A stretch of 64,000 nt of DNA, taken from assembly GCA_964020055.1 (NCBI GenBank), contig OZ026533.1, forward strand, positions 992,001 to 1,056,000, in the 5' to 3' direction. This DNA comes from G964020055 sp964020055. GTDB taxonomy: Bacteria > Pseudomonadota > Alphaproteobacteria > WRAU01 > Hepatincolaceae. The notes beneath the pieces were generated by a model. That model saw only the letters and a program-made list of their open reading frames with translations, made no database searches and had not been told where the DNA came from. The position numbers were made by a program, and so were the translations under genes. The first letter of the stretch is position 1. The number at the start of each line of letters is the position of its first letter. Below, piece after piece: positions 44,482 to 52,714 of the stretch.

Positions 44482-45417
44482 TTAATTACTTTTGTTATTT
44501 GCAAATCTGATATAAATATTGTTTGTAATTACAGCTATAATAGTTATCATCATTCCTAAAATAGTAATATACTCTGCTTTATTTCCATATAGTAAAGAAA
44601 TGCATAAAGTAGTTATAGGTACTAAATTAATAAATAAAATACCGTTTATTGCTCCAAGAGACTTTATACCAATGTTCCAAGAGAACATTGCAAATACTCC
44701 TGCAATAAGAATAATATATAATAAAGAATAAGGTATCGACAAAATAGTATTAATACTTGGAATGTGAGTGTATTGTAATAAATCAAATAATAAAGAGATA
44801 AAAACAGAAAAAATACTCCCCCATATACATGCTAAAGAAGTATATTTTATAGTTGAGTATGAAGATATATAGCTTGCACCTATTGTATATATAACCCATG
44901 AAATCACACTTAATAAAATCATGATAGAAGATTTTAGGTTATCAAAATGAAAATTACTGAGATCTCCTTTTGTTATTACCAAAAAAACTCCAACAAAAGA
45001 TAGTAAAATAGTTGTAAGAGTCATTTTCGAGGGTTTATTTTTTTTCAAAACCCATAATAATAATACAGTTAAAAAAGGCATTAAAGCAGTAAAAATTGCT
45101 CCTTGTTCAGGGTTAACATGTTTTAAGCCTGTATACATTAATATAGGAAAAGCTGCAAATCCTAAACAACCAAAAAAGAATATTTTTAAGAAAGATTTGT
45201 CAGGTATAACAGATTTAAAACCCTCTTGTGAGATTAAAATAATCAAAAACACAATAGACATACCTATACCTCTTAATGAAGTCATATTTACAGGGTCAAT
45301 GTACGTAAGAGCATTTTTTATAACAGGAAACATTATTCCCCATGAGATCACAGTTAGTGTTAACAAGATTATGCTGACAAGCTTATTATCATTTATTAAG
45401 TCAGAATTATTATTCAT
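44482..45417 (-). CDS. EamA/DMT-family transporter, copy 2
   Basis: A 311-residue ten-helix protein. It aligns throughout with the neighbouring copy: LTVISWGIMFPVIKNALTYI, EQGAIFTALMPFLTVLLLWV and MFSWNIGIKSLGAINGILFI have near-identical counterparts (NPEQ vs EPQQ, FPV, GAxNGxLFINLVPITxL). Two EamA domains. The two genes lie head to tail on the minus strand, and arose by duplication. Substrate unknown. Confidence 0.87.
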   Translation of the reverse strand: MNNNSDLINDNKLVSIILLTLTVISWGIMFPVIKNALTYIDPVNMTSLRGIGMSIVFLIILISQEGFKSVIPDKSFLKIFFFGCLGFAAFPILMYTGLKHVNPEQGAIFTALMPFLTVLLLWVLKKNKPSKMTLTTILLSFVGVFLVITKGDLSNFHFDNLKSSIMILLSVISWVIYTIGASYISSYSTIKYTSLACIWGSIFSVFISLLFDLLQYTHIPSINTILSIPYSLLYIILIAGVFAMFSWNIGIKSLGAINGILFINLVPITTLCISLLYGNKAEYITILGMMITIIAVITNNIYIRFANNKSN

Positions 45418-45535
45418 TTAGTACCTTCTTTCAATATATAAATTAAATTTATTATACTATGAACAATTAGTTAGCAATATATAAAATATTATCAAATTGT
45501 TATTGAATTCTCTCAATATTGTAATGGTAATATGA

Positions 45536-47905
45536 CTAAGACTTGTTTTGAATGTCTTTAATAGCCCACTTTTCAGTTATAAGGTTTCCTAAAGAGCCAG
45601 TTTCAAAATTGTTAGATTTATCTGTTGTACCAATTTTATTATCCATAATGATTTTGATTATCTCGTTGATATGTTCCACAGGAAAAATATGAAATAGATT
45701 TTCATTTATGGCGTCTCTTATTTCTTTACTTAACATTAAATTTTGGACATTAGTTTTAGGAATAATAACACCTTGTGTACCATCTAAGCCTATTTGTTTA
45801 CATATATTAAAATATCCTTCAATTTTAGCATTCAATTGCCCAACCGGTTGAATATTACCTTTTTGATCCATAGATGCTGTAATTGAAATACCTTGTTTTA
45901 TAGGTAAGTTACTTAATGCAGATAGCGTAGCTATTGTTTCAGCACAAGATGCACTATCTCCATTTATTTTTCCATATGATTGTTCAAAAGCGATAGATGC
46001 AGTAAAGCCTAATTGCTTATATTTCCCAAATACAGAATTTATATATCCTTCTAAAATCATTACAGCTTTTGAGTGAATTTTTCCAGATAAACTCACTTCG
46101 ATATCTACATGAATTATTTCACTTTTATTGTTTTTAGAAACAACAGATGTAACTCTTTGTGGATGTCCAAATGTAAAGCCATTAAAAGAGCTAGTATAAA
46201 TTACATTTATTTGTCCAACTTTAGTACCCTGTGTATCTAAAAGGAGTGATTTATTACTTATATTTATCTCATCTATAAGACTGAATTGATTTGAACGTAT
46301 TTTTTGACTATTAAAAGCATCTTGAATATGAATTTCGGTGATAAATTGTTCATCATTTTTTTCTGCTAATAACGAAGCTTCTTGTATTATAGCAAATACT
46401 TTAGAAAACTCTGTAGTTATGAAGTTTTGCTTTTCTGCAAATATTGACGCTATTTCTAAAACTTTCAATAATCCATTTTTTGTTAAATGTTTACAATTTG
46501 TCTCTTTGACTCTTTTTGCTATCAAAATTGCAGCATTTAAAACATTTTCACTATTTATAGAAATAGCAGGATCAAACTCAGAAACTATTTTAAATAAATA
46601 AGAAAAAGTTTTATCTTGGTTTTTTAAGTTACTGTATGTTGTACGATCACCAATAAGAATAATTTTTATATCAAGACATATAGGTTGTGGTTGGAATACT
46701 TTATTGATTTCTTGGGTTGGTTCATTTTTATATGAAAAAGGTAACTTTTTTGTCAAAAGAATATGCTTTAAACTTTCCCAAAGAGGCTTGTTTGTTATTA
46801 TTTGTTCAGCACTTAAAACTAAAAGTCCTCCATTTGCTTTATGTAGTAATCCTGGAGTTATTTTGTATATATCTATTTTGTTTGTTTTAGAATTTTTGCT
46901 ATATTCTAATGTGCTAAATAAAGGTTCATTTTCATAACCTATTATTATAGGGTTTTCTGCATCAATATTTTTAGGATTATGACTATTTATAATTAAAACT
47001 TGTAAAATATTACCCAAAAATAAATCTACATCTTCTGTTTTATAATTATTAATATATAAGTTGAATTTGTAAATTACACAATTTTTTATATTATTCAAAT
47101 ATTCTAAAATATTTGGCTGATTTTTCCATTTGCTTTTTAACGGATTTATTAATCTTCTGATATTTTTAGAAAGTAATTTTAAAGTAAATTTTTCTATGTT
47201 TTTTTGTTTTTTTATATCTGATTTTTGTAACAGCTTGTTTAATTTATTAGTTATTATATTAGCTTTTTCTTGTAAATAGTCTTGTTTTTCTTGATCTAAT
47301 TTTTTAAATTCAGTGACATTTAGTGGATTGTTTGCTTTATCTTTAGGACTTACAGCAAAAGAATTTTGTTTATTTTCATCTTGACTAATAACAAGATCAT
47401 AAGTGTATGCTTCTTCTTTTAAATTATTTAATAAAATGTTTTTGTTTTCTGCAATTTGAATTTCAATTTTATTTATTTCGTTGATATAGCTTTCACTTTT
47501 TAGTAGCTTGATGATTTGATTTTCTAAATTTAATTTCAAATTATCTATATCTTTTTTAAACTCAAACGCAGTATTGATTGGTAAGGTAAGTGGTATATAT
47601 TTATTAGGCTCATTTGTGTCATAAACATAAACCCAATCCCACAAAGCTTTAAAAGTATTTTGTTGTGTAATTACTTGTTTAAGCATGCTAATCATCTCAA
47701 AGCTATTTTCGCTTATTGTAAAAATATGATGGTTATTATCATCAAATTCTAAACCAGTTAAAATAGCTTTTACTGCTTTATAATTCTTTAAGGTTAGCTC
47801 TTTATCTAAAACATCCAAAGTAGTTTTGATATTTATAATATCTTTAGGAATTTGTTTGTATGCCTCAGTAGACTCAAGCTTTATATCGTTCATCTTTTTT
47901 ACCAA
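45536..47905 (-). CDS. LonC-like protease with degenerate ATP-binding site
   Basis: A 789-residue protein of the YcbZ/LonB/LonC-like group. N-terminal AAA-like region, a long coiled-coil insert (~100-290), second AAA part, then Lon proteolytic domain. The Ser-Lys dyad is intact: Ser651 in NGDSASCAE and Lys694 in QLNAKIEG, spaced 43 residues, as Ser679/Lys722 in E. coli Lon. The Walker A position after GLEFDDNNHHIF reads TISENSFE, with no Gly or Lys of a P-loop. The Walker B region LLVLSAEQI lacks Asp. This resembles LonC proteases that work without ATP. ATG 47905 or the ATG at 47893 may be the start. Confidence 0.8.
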   Translation of the reverse strand: MVKKMNDIKLESTEAYKQIPKDIINIKTTLDVLDKELTLKNYKAVKAILTGLEFDDNNHHIFTISENSFEMISMLKQVITQQNTFKALWDWVYVYDTNEPNKYIPLTLPINTAFEFKKDIDNLKLNLENQIIKLLKSESYINEINKIEIQIAENKNILLNNLKEEAYTYDLVISQDENKQNSFAVSPKDKANNPLNVTEFKKLDQEKQDYLQEKANIITNKLNKLLQKSDIKKQKNIEKFTLKLLSKNIRRLINPLKSKWKNQPNILEYLNNIKNCVIYKFNLYINNYKTEDVDLFLGNILQVLIINSHNPKNIDAENPIIIGYENEPLFSTLEYSKNSKTNKIDIYKITPGLLHKANGGLLVLSAEQIITNKPLWESLKHILLTKKLPFSYKNEPTQEINKVFQPQPICLDIKIILIGDRTTYSNLKNQDKTFSYLFKIVSEFDPAISINSENVLNAAILIAKRVKETNCKHLTKNGLLKVLEIASIFAEKQNFITTEFSKVFAIIQEASLLAEKNDEQFITEIHIQDAFNSQKIRSNQFSLIDEINISNKSLLLDTQGTKVGQINVIYTSSFNGFTFGHPQRVTSVVSKNNKSEIIHVDIEVSLSGKIHSKAVMILEGYINSVFGKYKQLGFTASIAFEQSYGKINGDSASCAETIATLSALSNLPIKQGISITASMDQKGNIQPVGQLNAKIEGYFNICKQIGLDGTQGVIIPKTNVQNLMLSKEIRDAINENLFHIFPVEHINEIIKIIMDNKIGTTDKSNNFETGSLGNLITEKWAIKDIQNKS

Positions 47906-48109
47906 TCTTTAAAAACCCTATAATGATTTTATACTACTAAAATTGGAGTTATACAATGGACTTATGCCTGTAATATAATATGCATGTAATATAATGCTAA
48001 GATTATAAGTATATATATATAAATGACAATTTACTGTTATAATACGGTCAATTATCGTAAATATTTTTGATAATTTATCTCAATTAATAATCATAGTGGA
48101 TGGTAAAAA

Positions 48110-50062
48110 ATGGTAGAAATTACACTATTAGATGGAAAGAGATTGAACTTTGAAAGTCCAATTTCAGGTTATGAAGTCGCAAAAAAAATAAGCAATTCAT
48201 TAGCAAAAGATGCTTACAGCATGTTTGTTGATGACGAATTAACAGACTTAAGCAGAATTATAGAAACCTCATCTAAAGTGCAATTTATAACCCTTAAAAA
48301 CAAAGATATCATTCTACCAATGATTCGTCATAGTTTAGCGCATGTGCTAGCTGAAGCAATATTAGAATTATATCCAAATACTAAATTAGCAGTTGGCCCT
48401 GCTGTAGAAAATGGTTTTTTCTATGATGTTATGCCAAAAGCTCCTTTTAAAGAAGAAGATTTGCAAAAAATAGAAAAAAGAATGCATGAAATCATTGATA
48501 GAAAAGAAGAAATATCAAGAAGTGTAGTGAAAACAAAAGAAGCGTTAGAAAGATATAAACAAGAAGAGGAAATTTTTAAAGTATCTATTTTAGAAAATAT
48601 AACAGATGATACTGTAACATTTTATAAACAAGGTAACTTTAATGATTTATGTAGAGGTCCTCATGTTCCTAACACAGGAATGTTACCAAAATCTTTTAAG
48701 TTACATAGGTTATCTTCTAACTATTGGAAGGGCGATAAAAATCAACCTTCATTACAAAGGATTTCTGCTTTAGCTTTTTTGTCTCAGAGTGATTTAGAAA
48801 GTTACTTAGCATTGCAAAAAGAGTTAGAAAAGAATGATCATCGTAAGTTAGGAAAAGATTTAGATTTATTTCACTTACAAGAAGAAGCTGCAGGCTCTGT
48901 TTTTTGGCATGAAAAAGGTTGGAAACTTTATAGAAACATTGAAGCTTATATAAGAAACAAATTAGAGCAACATGACTATAAAGAAGTAAAAACTCCTCAG
49001 TTAATAAATAGATCATTGTGGGAACAATCAGGGCATTGGGAAAAATATCCAGAGCATATGTTTATTGTTGAAAATGCGAAAGATGAGAATAAACAACCAT
49101 TAGCGTTGAAACCAATGAATTGTCCCGCGCATATCCAAATTTTTAAGCAAGGTATGAAATCTTATAAAGATTTACCTTTGAAAATGGCAGAATTTGGTTG
49201 TTGTCATAGGAATGAACCATCAGGATCTTTGCATGGAATTATGAGAGTTAGAGCATTCACCCAAGATGATGCTCATATTTTTTGTACCCAAGATCAAATA
49301 GTATCAGAAACAAAAGCTTTTTGTTCGTTATTAAAGGAAGTATATAAAGATATATTAGGTATTTCTGATGTATTAGTTAAATTTTCTGATCGTCCTGATC
49401 AAAGAGCCGGCGATGATGATGTGTGGGATATAGCAGAAAAAGCTTTGTATAATGCTTCAAAAGAAGCTGGTTTAGATCCTGTTTTGAATAAAGGTGAGGG
49501 AGCATTTTATGGTCCTAAATTAGAGTTCACAATTAAAGATACTTTAGGTCGTGATTGGCAATTAGGTACTTTACAGGTTGACTTTATTTTACCTAAACGT
49601 TTAGGAGCAACTTATATAGGTGAAGATGGTGAAAAACATATACCTGTAATGTTACATAGAGCTATTTTAGGCTCATTTGAACGCTTTATGGGAATAATGA
49701 TTGAACATTATAAAGGAAGATTTCCTTTATGGTTATCACCATTGCATATTGTGTTAGCTACTGTTTCTAATAAAGTAGATGATTATGCCCAAAAAGTTTA
49801 TCAAAAATTTATAGAGGCCGGTATTTCTGTAGAATTAGATAATAGAGCAGAAAAAATATCTTATAAAATAAGAGAGCATGTTGCAAATAAAGTACCTTTA
49901 ATTGCACTAATTGGTGAAAAAGAAGCTTCAGAAGATTTATTGACTATAAGACTACCACAAGATTTAGGTCAGTTAGTTTGTAAAACAGATGAAGTAATAC
50001 AACATATTTTAACCCATATCGAACGTAAAGAATTATCACTTGATAATTTTGGAAAAAAATAG
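48110..50062 (+). CDS. thrS: Threonine-tRNA ligase
   Basis: A 650-residue class II synthetase. N-terminal TGS domain (1-62), editing SAD domain (HSLAHVLAEAIL; HxxxH) to ~240, catalytic core with motif 2 FGCCHRNEPSGSLHGIMRVR and zinc ligands in MNCPAHI, and C-terminal anticodon-binding domain (~545-650). It charges tRNA-Thr. It leads the thrS-infC-rpmI-rplT-pheS-pheT order known from gammaproteobacteria. Confidence 0.97.
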   Translation: MVEITLLDGKRLNFESPISGYEVAKKISNSLAKDAYSMFVDDELTDLSRIIETSSKVQFITLKNKDIILPMIRHSLAHVLAEAILELYPNTKLAVGPAVENGFFYDVMPKAPFKEEDLQKIEKRMHEIIDRKEEISRSVVKTKEALERYKQEEEIFKVSILENITDDTVTFYKQGNFNDLCRGPHVPNTGMLPKSFKLHRLSSNYWKGDKNQPSLQRISALAFLSQSDLESYLALQKELEKNDHRKLGKDLDLFHLQEEAAGSVFWHEKGWKLYRNIEAYIRNKLEQHDYKEVKTPQLINRSLWEQSGHWEKYPEHMFIVENAKDENKQPLALKPMNCPAHIQIFKQGMKSYKDLPLKMAEFGCCHRNEPSGSLHGIMRVRAFTQDDAHIFCTQDQIVSETKAFCSLLKEVYKDILGISDVLVKFSDRPDQRAGDDDVWDIAEKALYNASKEAGLDPVLNKGEGAFYGPKLEFTIKDTLGRDWQLGTLQVDFILPKRLGATYIGEDGEKHIPVMLHRAILGSFERFMGIMIEHYKGRFPLWLSPLHIVLATVSNKVDDYAQKVYQKFIEAGISVELDNRAEKISYKIREHVANKVPLIALIGEKEASEDLLTIRLPQDLGQLVCKTDEVIQHILTHIERKELSLDNFGKK

Positions 50063-50079
50063 TTAATATAAATTATTGT

Positions 50080-50123
50080 TAATTTTGTATATAATAGTAT
50101 TTATACTATTATATACAAAATTA
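50080..50123. repeat. Perfect 20-bp inverted repeat in the thrS-infC gap
   Basis: TAATTTTGTATATAATAGTA (50080-50099) is repeated inverted as TACTATTATATACAAAATTA (50104-50123) around the loop TTTA. It lies in the only long gap between two same-strand genes of this run. It could be a hairpin in the infC leader or a binding site; the left arm contains TATAAT. It has no GC-rich core or U-run and so is not a classical terminator. Confidence 0.8.
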
Positions 50124-50150
50124 TAAGTATCACATAAATGGAGTGTTTTA

Positions 50151-50756
50151 TTGCGAAGTACATATAACAAAGATGAAGAAGGCAATACTTCTGAAACAAA
50201 TAATACTAAAAATTCTAATAAAGTATCGAACAAAGATACAGTAAGAATAAATTCTAATATCAAAGCTAGCAGTGTACGTTTGATTACAGAAGGTGGAGCA
50301 GGTGAGGTTATGACCTTACAGCAAGCTTTAGCAAAAGCAGCAGAACAAGGCTTAGATTTAGTAGAGGTTAGCTATAATCAAGAAACTACAGTTTGTAAGA
50401 TCATGGACTATGGTAAATATAGATTTGATCAGCAAAAACGAAAAAAAGATGCTAATAAAAAACAAAAACAAGCTGGTAAAAAACATAAATTAAAAGAACT
50501 TTACATACACTTAGCTATAGCTGAACATGACTATCAGGTAAGATTAAGACAATTAATTAATTTTATTGAACATGGTATGAGAGTAAAAATTGCGGTAAAA
50601 TTACGTGGTAGGGAAATGGCTTATGCTAAAAAAGCTCTTTCTTTATTAGAAAGATTCCATACAGATATAGGACCAGATAATGTTAAGTTAGATGTAAGCC
50701 CTAAAATGGAAGGTGATAATGCAGTTATTATTTTTGCTCCTGTTCTGTTAAAATAA
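50151..50756 (+). CDS. infC: Translation initiation factor IF-3
   Basis: A 201-residue IF-3 with the N-domain (EVRLIxE-like ASSVRLITEGGAGEVM, LDLVEVSYNQETTVCKIMDYGKYRF) and C-domain (IEHGMRVKIAVKLRGREMAYA). An N-terminal extension of about 28 Asn/Lys/Thr-rich residues precedes the conserved part. It starts at a TTG (50151) with GGAG upstream; the AUU start used in E. coli to autoregulate is not available in frame. It stabilises initiation-complex fidelity on the 30S subunit. Confidence 0.96.
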   Translation: MRSTYNKDEEGNTSETNNTKNSNKVSNKDTVRINSNIKASSVRLITEGGAGEVMTLQQALAKAAEQGLDLVEVSYNQETTVCKIMDYGKYRFDQQKRKKDANKKQKQAGKKHKLKELYIHLAIAEHDYQVRLRQLINFIEHGMRVKIAVKLRGREMAYAKKALSLLERFHTDIGPDNVKLDVSPKMEGDNAVIIFAPVLLK

Positions 50757-50940
50757 ATAATAAAAATTTATTGTAGTAGGGCAAATGTTACTTTACAAAA
50801 AGTAATTTTAGCATTATTATTGTAAAGTTAGTAGGGTTTTGTATAAGTCAAGATACAATTAAGGCAGGGCATGCCATAATAGTTCTAATCTTAGCCCCAC
50901 ATTAACCAAAAAGTGATTAATATTAATATTAGGAGATGAA
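50757..50940 (+). promoter_or_regulatory. Leader between infC and rpmI with long-range complementarity
   Basis: 184 bp. ACTTTACA (about 50791-50798) can pair with TGTAAAGT (about 50821-50828), and the octamer TAGTAGGG occurs both before and after. A GGGCATGCC dyad and a TTAGCCCCAC stretch follow near 50875-50905. In E. coli this interval carries the L20 autoregulation site. I cannot match it to a known leader family by eye. Confidence 0.35.
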
Positions 50941-51135
50941 ATGCCCAAATTGAAGACTAAATCTAGTGCAAAAAAAAGATTTAAAGTTACTGCTTCTGGA
51001 TTAATCAGAGCAAGCTATGGATGTAAACAACATTTTCTTAGAAGAAGAACAAAAACTATGAAAAGAAGTAACAGAGGTACTTTTGTTCTATGCCATGCAG
51101 ACCAAGGTCTTGTAAAAAAATATTTCGGTATATAA
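50941..51135 (+). CDS. rpmI: 50S ribosomal protein L35
   Basis: A 64-residue basic protein, PKLKTKSSAKKRFKVTASG start and GLVKKYFGI-type end, typical of bL35. AGGAG is close to the ATG. rplT follows after 22 bp with AAGAAGGAG. Confidence 0.97.
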   Translation: MPKLKTKSSAKKRFKVTASGLIRASYGCKQHFLRRRTKTMKRSNRGTFVLCHADQGLVKKYFGI

Positions 51136-51157
51136 GAGAAGAAGGAGTAACTAAAAT

Positions 51158-51511
51158 ATGTCAAGAGTAAAAAGAGGTACTACAACCCATGCTAAGCATA
51201 AAAAAGTAATCAAACTAGCTAAGGGTTATAGAGGAAGAAATAAAAATGTTTTCAGAATAGCATTAGAAAAAGTTGAAAAAGCTTTACAATATGCTTATAG
51301 AGACAGACGTAATAAAAAAAGAGATTTCCGTGCTTTATGGATACAAAGAATCAATGCTGCTGTTAGGTTGCAAGGGTTAAGTTATTCTAAATTCATCGAT
51401 GGTTTAAAAAAAGCTAACATTGATATAAACAGAAAAATATTAGCTGACTTAGCTGTGAATAACATAGAAGCGTTTAATGCAATAGTAGAACAATCTAAAC
51501 AAGCAAAATAG
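51158..51511 (+). CDS. rplT: 50S ribosomal protein L20
   Basis: A 117-residue protein matching bL20: SRVKRGTTTHAKHKKVIKLA, GYRGRNKNVFRIALEKVEKA, RDFRALWIQRINAAVR. It binds 23S rRNA early in assembly and in other bacteria represses infC-rpmI-rplT by binding the mRNA. It is followed by a terminator. Confidence 0.97.
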   Translation: MSRVKRGTTTHAKHKKVIKLAKGYRGRNKNVFRIALEKVEKALQYAYRDRRNKKRDFRALWIQRINAAVRLQGLSYSKFIDGLKKANIDINRKILADLAVNNIEAFNAIVEQSKQAK

Positions 51512-51544
51512 TTTTACATTATTAGTTTGTTGGTTGTTCTGTAT

Positions 51545-51578
51545 AAGGGTAAGTAGTTAATCTATTTATCCTTTTTTT
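51545..51578 (+). terminator. Rho-independent terminator after rplT
   Basis: AAGGGTAA (51545-51552) pairs with TTATCCTT (51566-51573, one G-U pair) and runs into T7 at 51572-51578. It is followed by a second small dyad, TGTATTTTACAAAAATACA (51578-51596). It would stop the ribosomal transcript or attenuate reading into pheS. Confidence 0.65.
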
Positions 51579-51625
51579 GTATTTTACAAAAATACAATGA
51601 AAAAGTCATAACATGAGGTATTAAG

Positions 51626-52714
51626 ATGGAAAATTTAGAAAACGCTCTAAAAGATATAGAAAATGCAGAAAATTTGTTAATTTTAGAAAAAATACATAAA
51701 TCCTTATTTTCTAAAACAGGTTTTTTTGTCTTTTCTATGAAATATCTTAATGGACTACCTCTATCAGAAAAAAAAGCTCAAGCTAAAGAGTTAAATACTG
51801 CTAAAAAACAGCTATTAGCTGCTTATGAAGTAAAACATAAAGAATTAGTTTTAGCAGATATAAAAAATAAAATGTCTAAAGATATGATGGATCTTACATT
51901 ACAAGTTCCTTCTTCTCAACAAGGTGGTTTGCATCCTATTTCTTATGCTCAAGAACAATTGATTTCTATTTTTTCGCAGGTTGGTTTTGTAGTTGCACAA
52001 GGTCCTGAAATTGAAACTGATTGGAATAATTTCACAGCTTTAAATATACCTTTACACCATCCCTCACGCCAAGAACATGATACTTTTTATATGAATAGCT
52101 TAGATAAAAACGGTAATAAACATGTTTTAAGAACTCATACATCACCTGTTCAAATTAGAGTTATGGAAAGCCAAAGAGAACAATTAGCTGAAGGTAAACC
52201 AATTAAAATAATAGTTCCAGGTAGAACTTACAGAAGTGATAGTGATGCTACTCATTCCCCAATGTTCCACCAAATAGAAGGGTTGTATGTAGATAAAAAA
52301 GAAAATGTTTCTGTTTCTTCTTTGAGATCTATTTTATTTTATTTTTGTAAAAAATATTTCAATGTCGAAGAAAATGCAATTAGATTTAGACCATCTTATT
52401 TCCCATTTACATCACCTTCATATGAATTAGATTGTTTATATGACAAAAAAGATGATCAATTAGTTTTAGGCCAGGGTAGTAACTGGTTAGAAATTTTAGG
52501 ATCAGGAATGGTTCACCCAAATGTATTAGAAAACTGTAAAATAGATTCAAATAAATATTCTGGTTATGCATTTGGTATGGGAATAGAAAGATTACTTATG
52601 TTGAAATATGGTTTTAAAGATCTAAGAGCAATGTATGATGGTGATTTAAGATGGTTATCTTACTATAACTTTAATATGATAAAAACACCTACAGTTTGGG
52701 GAGGGTTAAATTAA
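51626..52714 (+). CDS. pheS: Phenylalanine-tRNA ligase alpha subunit
   Basis: A 362-residue class II synthetase core: helical N-terminal arm, then HPISYAQEQLISIFSQVGF, RTHTSPVQIRVM (motif 1-2 region), RTYRSDSDATHSPMFHQIEG (motif 2), RFRPSYFPFTSPSYE and GFGIERL-type motif 3 (FGMGIERLLMLKYGFKDLR). With PheT it charges tRNA-Phe as an alpha2beta2 tetramer. Its stop overlaps pheT's start in TAATG. AGGTATTAAG precedes the ATG. Confidence 0.97.
   Translation: MENLENALKDIENAENLLILEKIHKSLFSKTGFFVFSMKYLNGLPLSEKKAQAKELNTAKKQLLAAYEVKHKELVLADIKNKMSKDMMDLTLQVPSSQQGGLHPISYAQEQLISIFSQVGFVVAQGPEIETDWNNFTALNIPLHHPSRQEHDTFYMNSLDKNGNKHVLRTHTSPVQIRVMESQREQLAEGKPIKIIVPGRTYRSDSDATHSPMFHQIEGLYVDKKENVSVSSLRSILFYFCKKYFNVEENAIRFRPSYFPFTSPSYELDCLYDKKDDQLVLGQGSNWLEILGSGMVHPNVLENCKIDSNKYSGYAFGMGIERLLMLKYGFKDLRAMYDGDLRWLSYYNFNMIKTPTVWGGLN

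Noticed and set aside
50150..50152. ATT as infC start, as in E. coli
   Set aside because: It is in another frame and meets a stop after five codons; TTG 50151 leads into IF-3.
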